Source: Chitinophaga sancti (GTDB taxonomy: Bacteria > Bacteroidota > Bacteroidia > Chitinophagales > Chitinophagaceae). Taken from it: a DNA stretch of 64,000 bases. The translations under genes and the position numbers were made by a program. Within the stretch, counting starts at the first letter, position 1, and each line of letters begins with the position of its first letter. Positions 27,227-35,820 of the stretch are shown here, in pieces. The stretch spans positions 4,118,001-4,182,000 of the forward strand of contig NZ_CP139247.1 in assembly GCF_034087045.1 (NCBI RefSeq), in the 5' to 3' direction. Below the pieces are notes generated by a model. That model was not told the DNA's origin, did not search any database, and saw nothing but the letters and a program-made list of their open reading frames with translations.

Positions 27227-29704
27227 ATGGTAAAGAGCATCTGTTTAGCATTCGCAACAGGCATGCTGGCGGCCATCACGGCCCTGGGACAACCCTCGCC
27301 CGTGAACAACTCTGCCGACATTGCCCTGAAGTTGAAAAAGTTGGATACGCTGGGAAGTGTTTTATATATGGCCGCTCATCCTGATGATGAAAATACCCGC
27401 CTGCTGGGTTATCTGGCAAATGAAAAATTATATCGTACCGGGTACCTCTCCCTCACCCGCGGTGATGGTGGACAAAACCTGATCGGCAATGAACAGGGTG
27501 AACTCCTGGGACTGATCCGTACCCAGGAACTCCTCGCTGCCCGCCGTACTGATGGTGCTGAACAATTCTTTACCCGTGCACTGGATTTCGGTTTCTCCAA
27601 GAATCCAACCGAAACCTTCACTATCTGGAACCGGGAACAGATCCTTGCAGACGCTGTCTGGATCATCCGTAAATTCCAGCCCGACGTTATCGTATGTCGC
27701 TTTCCTGCCGATAGCCGTGCCGGTCATGGCCACCATACCGCTTCCGCCATGATCGCCGCCGAAGCCTTCGATGCCGCCGCCGATCCAAAAAGATTTCCTG
27801 AACAATTACAATATGTAAAACCCTGGAAGGTAAAACGCCTGCTCTGGAATACTTTCAACTTCGGTGGATTTAATACCACCAGCGAAGACCAGTTCAAACT
27901 GGATGTAGGTGCCTTCAACTACCTCCTGGGTAAAGGTTATGGCGAAATCGCCGCTGAAAGTCGCTCTCAGCACAAGAGCCAGGGCTTTGGCGTAGCCGCT
28001 GCCCGTGGTAGCTCCTTTGAATATTTTACCACTATCAAAGGCGATCCCCCCCGCGAAAGTCTGCTGGATGGCATCAATACTACCTGGTCACGTATCGAAG
28101 GCGGTAAAGCCATCGGTATGATGATCGACAAAGCCAGGGCTGCCTATAATTTAGAAAACCCTGCTGCCACCGTGCCTGCGCTGGTAGCCATCAGAAAAGC
28201 TATTCAGGCCCTGCCGGAAGGTTACTGGCGCAACCAGAAACTGAAGGAGACCGAAAACCTCATCCTGGCCTGTGCCGGCATATGGGCAGAGGCTTACAGT
28301 AACAACGAAATCGTTGTACCGGGTCAGGCTATGCAGGGCAGCGTACAGGTGATCTGCAACAGCCACATCCCTGTGCAGATCCAGTCCCTCAGCTTTGGCA
28401 GCAAGGATACGACCCTCGCACAAAACAAACTGGACTTCAACCAGCTAAAAAATATCCCGGTTACCCTACAGGTGCCGGATAATACGCCGATCTCTGAACC
28501 GTATTATCTGCGAGAGCCACATGGTGTAGGAGAATACAAAATACAGGACCCGCTGCTCGTGGGTAACCCTGAAAACATTCCAGCTATTCAGGCCACCCTT
28601 CATTTAAAAATTAATGGCGAAGACCTGACCATCTCCCGCCCTGTTCAATACAAACATACCGATCCTGTGAAAGGTGAAGTATACGCGCCCCTCATCATCG
28701 CACCTCCTGTGGTGGCGAACCTGGCAAACAGCGTATTTGTATTTACCAGCACCACGGCTCAACCTGTACAGGTTAAACTGCGCAATATGGGCAATGCTAC
28801 CAAAGGCAAGGTGAGATTACAACTACCTGCGGGCTTCAGCAGCCAGGAGGCCTCCCTGCCTTTTGAGCTCAGTGGCAAAGGCGACGAGACCAGCCTGCTC
28901 TTTCACATTGCACCTTCCAAAGTAGCGGAAAGTAATCGTACCGATACTTTCAAAGTGATCATTGAAGACGAAGGCCATAGCTATGCACAGGGTATCCAGA
29001 CCATCAGCTATGACCATATCCCTACCATTACTTTATTCCCGGATGCCGCCGGCCGCCTGGTGACAGTCGACCTGCAACACAATGGCCGCAAACTGGGCTA
29101 TATCGATGGGGCAGGAGACCTGGTAGCAGCGAGTCTGCAACAGGTAGGTTATGAAGTCACTCACATCACCGAAAAAGATATTATGAACGGAGACCTGAGC
29201 CAGTACGATGCTATCATCACTGGTGTAAGGGTATATAATATTAATCCACGTATCAAATACTGGCAGCCCCACCTCATGGAGTATGTAAAGAATGGAGGTA
29301 CCCTGCTGGTACAGTATAATGTGAACGGACCTTTGCAAATCACAGATATGGGTCCTTATCCGTTTTCACTGAGCCGTGACCGTGTGACCGACGAAAAAGC
29401 GGAGGTCTCTTTCCTGCGTCCTGATGATGAGATCATGAATTATCCGAACAAGCTTTCTCAGAAAGACTTTGACGGATGGATACAGGAACGCGGTTTGTAC
29501 TTTACTACCAATGCAGATGCAAAGTATCAGTCGCTCTTCTCCATGCATGATCAGGGAGATCCGGCGCTGGAAGGTTCTACCATTGTAGCAAAGTATGGCA
29601 AAGGCAGGTATGTATACACCTCACTGGCGTTCTTCAGGGAACTGCCTGCAGGTGTACCCGGTGCTTACCGCATATTTGTGAACCTGATTTCAACAAAGAA
29701 ATAA
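27227..29704 (+). CDS. Secreted PIG-L family deacetylase with C-terminal ThuA-like domain
   Basis: Exported protein of about 825 residues. A signal peptide (about 1-22, ending ITALGQ) precedes a PIG-L/LmbE zinc-dependent deacetylase domain (about 45-300) with the metal motif AAHPDDE (about 48-54) and the distal GHGHH (about 168). A middle region (300-620) looks like beta-sandwich material, and the C-terminal 200 residues (KLGYIDGAGDLVAASLQQVGY...YDAIITGVRVYN) resemble a ThuA-like glutamine-amidotransferase fold. PIG-L enzymes remove N-acetyl groups from sugars such as GlcNAc conjugates. Two membrane microproteins and a sodium:solute symporter are coupled downstream, suggesting uptake of the product. 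A TTG nine codons upstream is a less likely start because it overlaps the -7 element. Confidence 0.85.
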   Translation: MVKSICLAFATGMLAAITALGQPSPVNNSADIALKLKKLDTLGSVLYMAAHPDDENTRLLGYLANEKLYRTGYLSLTRGDGGQNLIGNEQGELLGLIRTQELLAARRTDGAEQFFTRALDFGFSKNPTETFTIWNREQILADAVWIIRKFQPDVIVCRFPADSRAGHGHHTASAMIAAEAFDAAADPKRFPEQLQYVKPWKVKRLLWNTFNFGGFNTTSEDQFKLDVGAFNYLLGKGYGEIAAESRSQHKSQGFGVAAARGSSFEYFTTIKGDPPRESLLDGINTTWSRIEGGKAIGMMIDKARAAYNLENPAATVPALVAIRKAIQALPEGYWRNQKLKETENLILACAGIWAEAYSNNEIVVPGQAMQGSVQVICNSHIPVQIQSLSFGSKDTTLAQNKLDFNQLKNIPVTLQVPDNTPISEPYYLREPHGVGEYKIQDPLLVGNPENIPAIQATLHLKINGEDLTISRPVQYKHTDPVKGEVYAPLIIAPPVVANLANSVFVFTSTTAQPVQVKLRNMGNATKGKVRLQLPAGFSSQEASLPFELSGKGDETSLLFHIAPSKVAESNRTDTFKVIIEDEGHSYAQGIQTISYDHIPTITLFPDAAGRLVTVDLQHNGRKLGYIDGAGDLVAASLQQVGYEVTHITEKDIMNGDLSQYDAIITGVRVYNINPRIKYWQPHLMEYVKNGGTLLVQYNVNGPLQITDMGPYPFSLSRDRVTDEKAEVSFLRPDDEIMNYPNKLSQKDFDGWIQERGLYFTTNADAKYQSLFSMHDQGDPALEGSTIVAKYGKGRYVYTSLAFFRELPAGVPGAYRIFVNLISTKK

Positions 29705-29871
29705 TGGCGACACAAAAACAGCCAAACCGGTCAAGACTGAGTATGGCAGCAATTGTCTGCATTATCCTTGGGCTGGTCATAGGAATTGAAATCAAGCGGG
29801 TACATATCGGACTAATGATAGGACTCGTATTGGGCCTATTGAGCGGAAACATGCTAAGTAGAAGAAAGTAA
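29704..29871 (+). CDS. Membrane microprotein (55 residues)
   Basis: MATQKQPNRSRLSMAAIVC begins a short basic tail; two hydrophobic segments follow (about 14-28 and 35-49), then a basic end (MLSRRK). The ATG overlaps the deacetylase stop (TAATG), implying translational coupling. I do not recognise a family. The tight coupling and coding-like composition make it a real gene. Confidence 0.7.
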   Translation: MATQKQPNRSRLSMAAIVCIILGLVIGIEIKRVHIGLMIGLVLGLLSGNMLSRRK

Positions 29872-29893
29872 TCAAAGCTAAAGGAAGTATCTT

Positions 29894-30010
29894 ATGAAAG
29901 AAGATAAACCGCCATTACTGCCGCAGTGGTGGCAGTGGTATTCTGTTGTAGTCGGCTGGCTGTTGCTGCTGATCGGCGCGTTTTATTTATTCACTAAAGT
30001 TTATTCATGA
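29894..30010 (+). CDS. Single-span membrane microprotein (38 residues)
   Basis: MKEDKPPLLPQWWQWYSVVV opens with an acidic/Pro stretch and a Trp-rich interface, then one membrane helix (about 17-34) ending FTKVYS. The TGA overlaps the symporter ATG (ATGA). Small Trp-rich partners encoded directly before solute symporters are known in other operons, so it may be an accessory subunit; that is inference. Confidence 0.65.
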   Translation: MKEDKPPLLPQWWQWYSVVVGWLLLLIGAFYLFTKVYS

Positions 30011-31686
30011 GTGTAGCGGATTGGATTGTACTGGGGGGTACATTAATCGGAATTATATTATACGGTATCTGGAAGAGCCGTGGCCAGAAAGATATGGCCA
30101 GCTACTTCCTGGATAACCAGTCTATGCCCTGGTACATCGTACTATTGTCGATCATCGGTACACAGGCGAGTGCCGTTACGTTTCTTTCTGCACCGGGTCA
30201 GGCGTATACTGACGGGATGCGGTTTGTACAATATTATTTTGGCTTGCCGCTGGCGATGGTGGTGATCTGTATTGCGTTTGTACCTATTTACCATAAGCTG
30301 AAAGTGTTCACGGCGTACGAATACCTGGAAGGCCGGTTTGACTGTAAGACCCGGACCTTTACGGCGATATTATTTCTCATACAACGTGCATTGTCTACGG
30401 GCATCAGTATTTATGCCCCGGCTATCATTCTCTCGTCTTTACTGGGCTGGAACATATACTGGACCAATGTGATCATGGGCGGACTCCTTATTATTTATAC
30501 GGTATCCGGGGGTACACGTGCGGTGAGTTATACGCAGACATTGCAACTGGTAATCATTTTTGTGGGGATGTTCCTGGCTGGTTATATGGTGGTTCATTTG
30601 TTGCCGGCGGGTGTTGGATTTAATGATGCGCTGAAGGTAGCGGGCAAGATGAATAAGCTGAATGTGATAGTGACTGATTTTGACTGGAAGGATAAATATA
30701 ACATATGGAGTGGGTTGATAGGAGGGTTCTTTTTAGCGCTCTCTTATTTTGGTACGGATCAGTCGCAGGTAGGCAGGTACCTGACTGCGCGGAGTGTGAC
30801 GGAATCCCGTCTTGGGTTGCTGATGAATGGGTTGGTGAAAGTGCCGATGCAGTTCCTGATCCTGTTATTAGGTTCGCTTGTATTTGTGTTTTACCTGTAT
30901 TTCAGGGCGCCGATATTTTTTAATGAGGCGCAGCTGAATAAGGTAGATGGGCCTACATTGCAGGTATTGCAAAGCCAATATGACGGATTTAATAAGATAA
31001 AGCAAGAGCAGGCAATAGCGCTTTCAAATGCGTTTCATAACAAGGACAATGCAGCCGTAGAAGTGGCCCGTCAAAAACTACAGGCCGCAGATGCAGATGC
31101 ATTCAAGGTACGTACTACCGCGATCGATTATATTAAAAAAGCAGATCCAGGAGCGGATACGAACGATACGAATTATATCTTCCTGGATTTCGTGGTACAC
31201 AATCTTCCGAAAGGCCTTGTGGGTTTGTTGATAGCCATTATATTCCTGGCTGCCTGGGGCAGTATTGCCGCGGCATTAAACTCCCTTGCCTCTACGACAG
31301 TGATCGATATTTACAAAAGACAGTTTAAACCAACAGCCCCGGACGAACATTACTTTAAAGCATCCCGGTGGTGGACGTTCATCTGGGGACTGTTTTGTAT
31401 AGTGGTAGCACAGTTTGCCAGCAAACTGGGTAGCCTGATAGAAGCGGTGAATGTACTGGGATCGCTGTTTTACGGCGTTATCCTTGGTATATTCCTTGTA
31501 GCGTTTTATTGTAAGCGGATCGGTGGTACGGCTGTATTCTGGGCGGCAATAGTGGCGGAGATCCTGGTGATCATCGTATTTATTACCAATATTGTATCAT
31601 TCCTGTGGCTCAATGCGATCGGGTGTATACTTGTGATCGTTCTGGCCTGGATAATACAATTATTGCAGCCTTCACATGACAAATAA
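30007..31686 (+). CDS. Sodium:solute symporter (SSS family)
   Basis: Inner-membrane transporter of 559 residues with about 13 membrane segments. Family marks include ASYFLDNQSMPWYIVLLSIIGTQASAVTF (about 28-57), YEYLEGRFDCKTR (about 101-113) and GTDQSQVGRYLTARS (about 244-258). A hydrophilic insert rich in Ala, Asp and Lys lies at about 305-385, larger than in many SSS members. Last gene of the PIG-L operon and translationally coupled to the microprotein before it. The likely substrate is a product of the deacetylase (amino sugar or related), but this is inference from context. Confidence 0.9.
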   Translation: MSVADWIVLGGTLIGIILYGIWKSRGQKDMASYFLDNQSMPWYIVLLSIIGTQASAVTFLSAPGQAYTDGMRFVQYYFGLPLAMVVICIAFVPIYHKLKVFTAYEYLEGRFDCKTRTFTAILFLIQRALSTGISIYAPAIILSSLLGWNIYWTNVIMGGLLIIYTVSGGTRAVSYTQTLQLVIIFVGMFLAGYMVVHLLPAGVGFNDALKVAGKMNKLNVIVTDFDWKDKYNIWSGLIGGFFLALSYFGTDQSQVGRYLTARSVTESRLGLLMNGLVKVPMQFLILLLGSLVFVFYLYFRAPIFFNEAQLNKVDGPTLQVLQSQYDGFNKIKQEQAIALSNAFHNKDNAAVEVARQKLQAADADAFKVRTTAIDYIKKADPGADTNDTNYIFLDFVVHNLPKGLVGLLIAIIFLAAWGSIAAALNSLASTTVIDIYKRQFKPTAPDEHYFKASRWWTFIWGLFCIVVAQFASKLGSLIEAVNVLGSLFYGVILGIFLVAFYCKRIGGTAVFWAAIVAEILVIIVFITNIVSFLWLNAIGCILVIVLAWIIQLLQPSHDK

Positions 31687-31910
31687 CAGCAGGCTCATTT
31701 TAAATGAATACAGCTTTTCACATGACAAAATTCAACCTGTTCTATCAGGTTTATTCTAATAAATGCAGCCGTTCACATGACTTGAAACAGCCTGTATACA
31801 ATCAGGTATATTCTGATGATTGAAACCTTTACATTACGAACAATAGCCTGATCTACCAGGCTTTTACTAAAGGATTGCAGTCTATTCTATCAGACCGTTT
31901 CTAAATGCAT
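31665..31910. repeat. Tandem array joining the 3' ends of the symporter and response-regulator genes
   Basis: The symporter end (TTCACATGAC at 31671) recurs at 31717, 31772 and, diverged, at 31828 (periods 46, 55, 56). Each unit continues with a CCTG..TATCAGG hairpin and TTTATTCTAATAAATGC, matching the minus-strand 3' end of the response regulator at 31882-31910 (CTATTCTATCAG..TTTCTAAATGC). The whole 195-base gap between these convergent genes is therefore repeat. Confidence 0.75.
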
Positions 31911-32541
31911 ACATCACGAGGCCGACAATGTTTTTGGCCCCGGTTTTTTCCAGTAGTTTCTGGCGTAGCCCTTCCACTGTTCTCGGACTCAAAAAGATCT
32001 TTTCAGAGATCTGTTGTGTAGTCAGCTCTTCACAGATCAGGCGCAGTACTTCCAGTTCGCGTTCGGTAAGGGGCACCTCGTGGCGGAAAGTAGGCTTGAA
32101 CTGTTGTTTTGTTTTGTGCATGACCTTCTTGAGGAGGGCCAGGTTCACATTTTCATTGAAATAAAAACCTTTCTCGTAGGTAGTACAAATAGCCTCGTAA
32201 ATCTCACCTGGTTCTGCATTTTTAAGCAGGTAAGCATTCGCGCCCATTTCGATAAGATGCACGATAAAGTTGTCATCTTCATACATGGTGAGTACGATCA
32301 CTTTTACGTGTGCATATTTTTCCCTAACTTTTTTGGTAGCTTCTATGCCATCCATGTTGGGCATTTTCAGATCCATGAGAATCACATCTGGTTGTTGTGT
32401 TTCCATGATTTCTAATAAATGAACCCCATCTTCAGCTTCAAACACCACACTGATGTTTTCATAGGGCGTGAGGGTATTGATCACCCCACTCCGGAAGATT
32501 TTATGGTCGTCGGCAATAGCTACCTTAATGTTGTTTGTCAT
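31882..32541 (-). CDS. NarL/FixJ-type response regulator
   Basis: Cytoplasmic regulator of 219 residues. Receiver domain (about 5-122) with acidic pair DD (11-12), phospho-acceptor Asp in VILMDLKMP (about 56) and Lys in YLLKNAEPGEI (about 106). A LuxR/GerE helix-turn-helix follows (LTERELEVLRLICEELTTQQISEKIFLSPRTVEGLRQKLLEKTG, about 152-195). It is the last gene of an operon with a histidine kinase and two further proteins. Its 3' end takes part in the repeat array shared with the symporter. Confidence 0.93.
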   Translation of the reverse strand: MTNNIKVAIADDHKIFRSGVINTLTPYENISVVFEAEDGVHLLEIMETQQPDVILMDLKMPNMDGIEATKKVREKYAHVKVIVLTMYEDDNFIVHLIEMGANAYLLKNAEPGEIYEAICTTYEKGFYFNENVNLALLKKVMHKTKQQFKPTFRHEVPLTERELEVLRLICEELTTQQISEKIFLSPRTVEGLRQKLLEKTGAKNIVGLVMYAFRNGLIE

Positions 32542-32635
32542 AGAGGGAGCCAGTTTATATTGGTTGCGTTAATTGTCCCGATTTTCATCTCACGTGTCAT
32601 TGCTCAGGGGACAAAGCTAGAATAAAATAATATGA

Positions 32636-33436
32636 TTACTCAGCGCGCTGGTAATTTTCTACTTTGATTTCGGCAATGGTACCGGCAGGTTGCCCGGCAG
32701 TGTAGCTGATAGTACCGCCTATGATGTTGAGGCGGCTTTCAATATTCTTAAGACCCAGGCTGCCTGTTTTATGACGGGCAAGTTCCAGGGAGTTGAGCAG
32801 CAGGCCATTTCCATTGTCTGCAACGTGGATGCTGAGCAGGGTAGGTGTAGTGTGATAGTTGATCTGCACCTGGGAGGCTTGTGCGTGTTTCAGAATATTG
32901 TTGATGAGTTCCTGTACGACGCGGTAGATATTTAGTGCTTTTTCGGGTTCCACAACGTGGTGGTTACTTTCTTCGGTGAATTGGATCTGCACCTGTTTAT
33001 TACGGTTCATCATATTACAGAAGGAATCCAGCGCCCGGCTCAGTCCCAGGTTTTCAAGAGCCTGTGGGTGCAGGCTTTGTGAGATGAAGCGGAGGTGCTG
33101 GATGATCGTATCTGTAAATTCTTTGGTCTCTTTAAGTTGTTCCTGTTCGCCATTGCCTGTTTTGAGCAATGGCTGCAACTGGTTGAGGTTGAGTTTGAGT
33201 ACGGAAAGTTGTGCGCCAACTTCATCGTGCAGGTCTTCTGCGATGCGTTTGCGTTCCAGTTCCTGGCCCTGGAGAATGGCTACCAATCGTTCTTTTTGCA
33301 ATTGCAGGTCCTTGTCCCGGATCAGGAGTTTGTGTTTAATAACCTGTTTCTGCTGAAAGATAACGAGTACGATGACAAGGATGCCCATGGTGAGCATCAC
33401 AGCCGTACCGATGATAACTACTTCGTAACTGTTCAT
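32636..33436 (-). CDS. Membrane histidine kinase of the HisKA_3 (NarX-like) type
   Basis: Sensor kinase of 266 residues with one N-terminal membrane helix (about 8-27), a coiled-coil-like linker (about 30-60), the HisKA_3 box ERKRIAEDLHDEVGAQLS (about 61-78, phospho-His in LHDE) and an HATPase domain (VVQELINNILKHAQAS, about 168; DNGNGL, about 211; GSLGLKNIESR, about 226). There is no extracellular sensing domain, so sensing probably comes from the membrane segment or a partner. The preceding gene, a multi-span membrane protein overlapping it by four bases, is the obvious candidate partner. Confidence 0.92.
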   Translation of the reverse strand: MNSYEVVIIGTAVMLTMGILVIVLVIFQQKQVIKHKLLIRDKDLQLQKERLVAILQGQELERKRIAEDLHDEVGAQLSVLKLNLNQLQPLLKTGNGEQEQLKETKEFTDTIIQHLRFISQSLHPQALENLGLSRALDSFCNMMNRNKQVQIQFTEESNHHVVEPEKALNIYRVVQELINNILKHAQASQVQINYHTTPTLLSIHVADNGNGLLLNSLELARHKTGSLGLKNIESRLNIIGGTISYTAGQPAGTIAEIKVENYQRAE

Positions 33437-34098
33437 GACCTGAATTTTTGAGCTTTGAGGAGGCCGATGTAGATCAGTACTACTTCTGCAAAGCCGCCGA
33501 TAAAGGTAATAGAAAGCGTGGCATTTTGTATACCTCTGTCAAAATGGGCATGCTGCAAAAAGTTATAAGCCAGGGACAACATAAAGTTGGAGCAATGGAA
33601 AATAAACAGCCCACTATTATACCAGAAGCTGGGTAGGTAATTGACAAAGATGGATTGTTTGACCAGGTCCTCGTCGCGCATGAGTTCCCAGAAATAAATG
33701 ACGCTATACAGTAACAGAAAGAGATTTTCAACGGAAAGGGCATAGGAGTTATAGGCCATTGGCCCCTCCAGGAAAAAGTAGTCAGTTATCGCAAAACAGG
33801 TGACGAGTCCAAAAACAATGAGTATAATTTTCTTGAGTAGTTGGTTTTTAATTACATGGTGAAAGAAGATGGTAAGAATGAGGAATTGGATGAGTGACAT
33901 GGGACTAAAAAACCACATGTTATTTCTCGAAACATGAGCAATCAGGTGCGAGCCGCTTGCGAAAACAGCACTGCTGATAAGATAGTAAAAGATCCATCTG
34001 CCACCTTTATCGAGAATTTTGAATTTCATGATAAAGGGGATCAAAAGTAAAAATTCGACCCCCTCCATGATGTAGAAAAAAATCAGAAATGAATTCAC
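33433..34098 (-). CDS. Multi-span membrane protein coupled to the histidine kinase
   Basis: Hydrophobic protein of 221 residues with about seven predicted membrane segments (for example 4-23, 36-54, 66-84, 88-106, 117-136, 153-172, 190-212). I recognise no named family. Its stop overlaps the kinase start by four bases (ATGA), implying stoichiometric expression. A seven-helix protein encoded immediately before a kinase that lacks its own sensor domain suggests a sensory partner; this is inference. Confidence 0.7.
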   Translation of the reverse strand: MNSFLIFFYIMEGVEFLLLIPFIMKFKILDKGGRWIFYYLISSAVFASGSHLIAHVSRNNMWFFSPMSLIQFLILTIFFHHVIKNQLLKKIILIVFGLVTCFAITDYFFLEGPMAYNSYALSVENLFLLLYSVIYFWELMRDEDLVKQSIFVNYLPSFWYNSGLFIFHCSNFMLSLAYNFLQHAHFDRGIQNATLSITFIGGFAEVVLIYIGLLKAQKFRS

Positions 34099-34110
34099 CT
34101 GCCTTTTGGT

Positions 34111-34527
34111 TTAAACGGTTCCTGTATCAGGGCAATTGGTCGGACATGGTAAGCCCTGGTCCAGTGCTGCGAATTGGATAGGAGCTTCTGCGCCAACCTG
34201 AAGATTCATCTGTTTTGCTGCGGTTGAATCTTTGAAATGTACATTGTGGCCTTCGTTATTTACGGCATAAATAACCATCTTCTTCAGTTCCTTTTCAGGA
34301 TGATCATGGTCGTCCCCGAAATAAATACGTAGCCCGATAATGTCTTCCTGACAATCAAGGAGTTGCTGTAGTTTTTCTTTTCCGAAGAAGTATGCCTGAA
34401 TGAAGTCAGGATTGTGTGGTTCTTTCTGACGTTTTTTGTTGCAATAGTTGTCTCTTAAACGTCTCGCTTCGTCATGGTGAATGAATCCCCCTGCATCTGG
34501 GGTGAAGTTAGGTTTAGTTGTACTCAT
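34111..34527 (-). CDS. Hypothetical protein, first gene of the two-component operon
   Basis: Soluble 138-residue protein without signal peptide or membrane segment. It is hydrophilic, with a His/Asp-rich stretch (YFGDDHDHPEKE, about 79-90) and a C-terminal CPTNCP (about 128-133) that could bind a metal or form a disulfide. Family not recognised. Twelve bases separate it from the membrane protein gene, so it belongs to the same operon. Confidence 0.65.
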   Translation of the reverse strand: MSTTKPNFTPDAGGFIHHDEARRLRDNYCNKKRQKEPHNPDFIQAYFFGKEKLQQLLDCQEDIIGLRIYFGDDHDHPEKELKKMVIYAVNNEGHNVHFKDSTAAKQMNLQVGAEAPIQFAALDQGLPCPTNCPDTGTV

Positions 34528-34933
34528 ACGAATGCTGTTGTTTTAATTGGCGGTAAAATTATTATAAATAATCGCTTTTCAAAGCTGTGCCTGGTATCCC
34601 ATTTTAGTGCCATAAGGTGATGGTGAATGAATTTATCTTGTTTGTGGTCAGGTAGTTATGTGTTAAAAAATGGATGCTTTTATATATAATCTAACGTATG
34701 GTTCCCTAAAAAATGCGTAGAACTACGTATTCTGAAAACAACGTATTCTAACGCTTGTTTAAAAAAAGATACTTCATAATCTTTGCATTGTGGGGTATGG
34801 CTATCCTCACAATGCGGGCAAGCATCGGCAGGGCCTTTCTACCCAAAGTTTGTTCATTCCAAATAGACATGCAGAGAAACCACAACAAAATTTGAGGTTA
34901 ACCGGGTTGGCCCCAATTTTTAAACTTACGACT
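34528..34933. other. Divergent regulatory region
   Basis: Between the two-component operon (minus strand) and the gene at 34934 (plus strand). It holds three ACGTAT-type sites (34693-34749). TAATCTTTG at about 34777-34785 resembles a -7 element with one extra base. The remaining 150 bases before the ATG form a long leader with no recognised riboswitch. An open frame extends upstream of 34934 through this leader but looks non-coding. Confidence 0.55.
34693..34749. promoter_or_regulatory. Cluster of ACGTAT operator-like sites
   Basis: AACGTAT at 34693, the inverted repeat TGCGTAG-AA-CTACGTA at 34714-34729 and the direct repeats ACGTATTCT at 34725-34733 and 34741-34749. NarL/LuxR-type response regulators bind short inverted or direct repeats of this size, and such a regulator is encoded by the divergent operon. 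Confidence 0.5.
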
Positions 34934-35728
34934 ATGTGTTACCTATTAATTGGAAACATTTCTGCGTTGATCTCAGCTGACAGTACTGAACCGTTGGTAA
35001 ATGCCCGGATCAGGGTTTATTTGCCGGATGGGCATTTATCAAATCGTTACCCCAATAAAAATACATTTAGTGGCCCCAGACAGTTAACCCCATCAGAGGT
35101 GTTGAATAAGCACGATCGGTTATTGGCTGAAGGCGCCCTGGATCATCACGGCAATTTCAATCTTAGCTGGGAACAATTGCACTTATTCACGGAACCTTTA
35201 GAGTTAGATATCTGTTTGCAGGGCATGCCCGAGGAGGCAGGTGAGCGGAAGGAAACACATTTCCAACTGAGTCGGCTGGTACCTCAATGGAAGCATTCAT
35301 TGCAGCGGTATGTAGCAGCTTATGCTTATGTAATACCTGCTGAAAGCTGGGCACAGATCCGAGCCAGCTATGGTACATGGGTGATCGCCGGAATAGTTAG
35401 GCGTACCCAGGATAAACAGGGACAATCACAATTACGGGTAGAAGCGTACAATGCAGGTGACCACCGTATGCTGGCTTATAGCAGCACAGACGATCGGGGG
35501 CGTTACCAGATCAGATTCAGTAGAAAGCAACTGTCCGGCGGGCAGTTGCTTGGCCCTGATGTTTATTTTAAAGTGTATAGAGATAAGCAGTTGCTGTGGG
35601 AAGAGCAGGCGGAAGTGGCGACATTGCCTGGGAGGAGAGCGGTGGATGCATGTAGTGTGATGAATATTACGATGCAGGGTGGGGTGGTGAAGAAGGCGAT
35701 GAGTTGGTTGAATAAGTTAGTAGGGTAA
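34934..35728 (+). CDS. Hypothetical protein with beta-sandwich-like repeats
   Basis: Protein of 264 residues starting MCYLLIGNISALIS. Two segments resemble carboxypeptidase-regulatory or transthyretin-like modules: LIGNISALISADSTEPLVNARIRVYLPDG (about 4-32) and WVIAGIVRRTQDKQGQSQLRVEAYNAGDH (about 150-178), the latter followed by STDDRGRYQIRF, the usual closing strand. No signal peptide is evident and the family is not recognised. The upstream operator cluster suggests control by the divergent two-component system. The start was chosen because the 48 codons before it look non-coding. Confidence 0.65.
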   Translation: MCYLLIGNISALISADSTEPLVNARIRVYLPDGHLSNRYPNKNTFSGPRQLTPSEVLNKHDRLLAEGALDHHGNFNLSWEQLHLFTEPLELDICLQGMPEEAGERKETHFQLSRLVPQWKHSLQRYVAAYAYVIPAESWAQIRASYGTWVIAGIVRRTQDKQGQSQLRVEAYNAGDHRMLAYSSTDDRGRYQIRFSRKQLSGGQLLGPDVYFKVYRDKQLLWEEQAEVATLPGRRAVDACSVMNITMQGGVVKKAMSWLNKLVG

Positions 35729-35735
35729 AATAATT

Positions 35736-35776
35736 GTGTGAATTATAAAACGCCTTTGGCGTTTTATAATTCACAC
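35736..35776. terminator. Perfect 19-pair hairpin I
   Basis: Arms GTGTGAATTATAAAACGCC and its exact complement around TTT, directly after the gene ending at 35728. First of two adjacent hairpins between convergent genes. Confidence 0.75.
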
Positions 35777-35779
35777 CCG

Positions 35780-35820
35780 ATTGCAAAGGGGCACTGCTTT
35801 CAGCAGTGCCCCTTTGCAAT
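35780..35820. terminator. Perfect 19-pair hairpin II
   Basis: Arms ATTGCAAAGGGGCACTGCT and its exact complement around TTC, ending one base before the stop codon of the PI-PLC gene. Confidence 0.75.
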
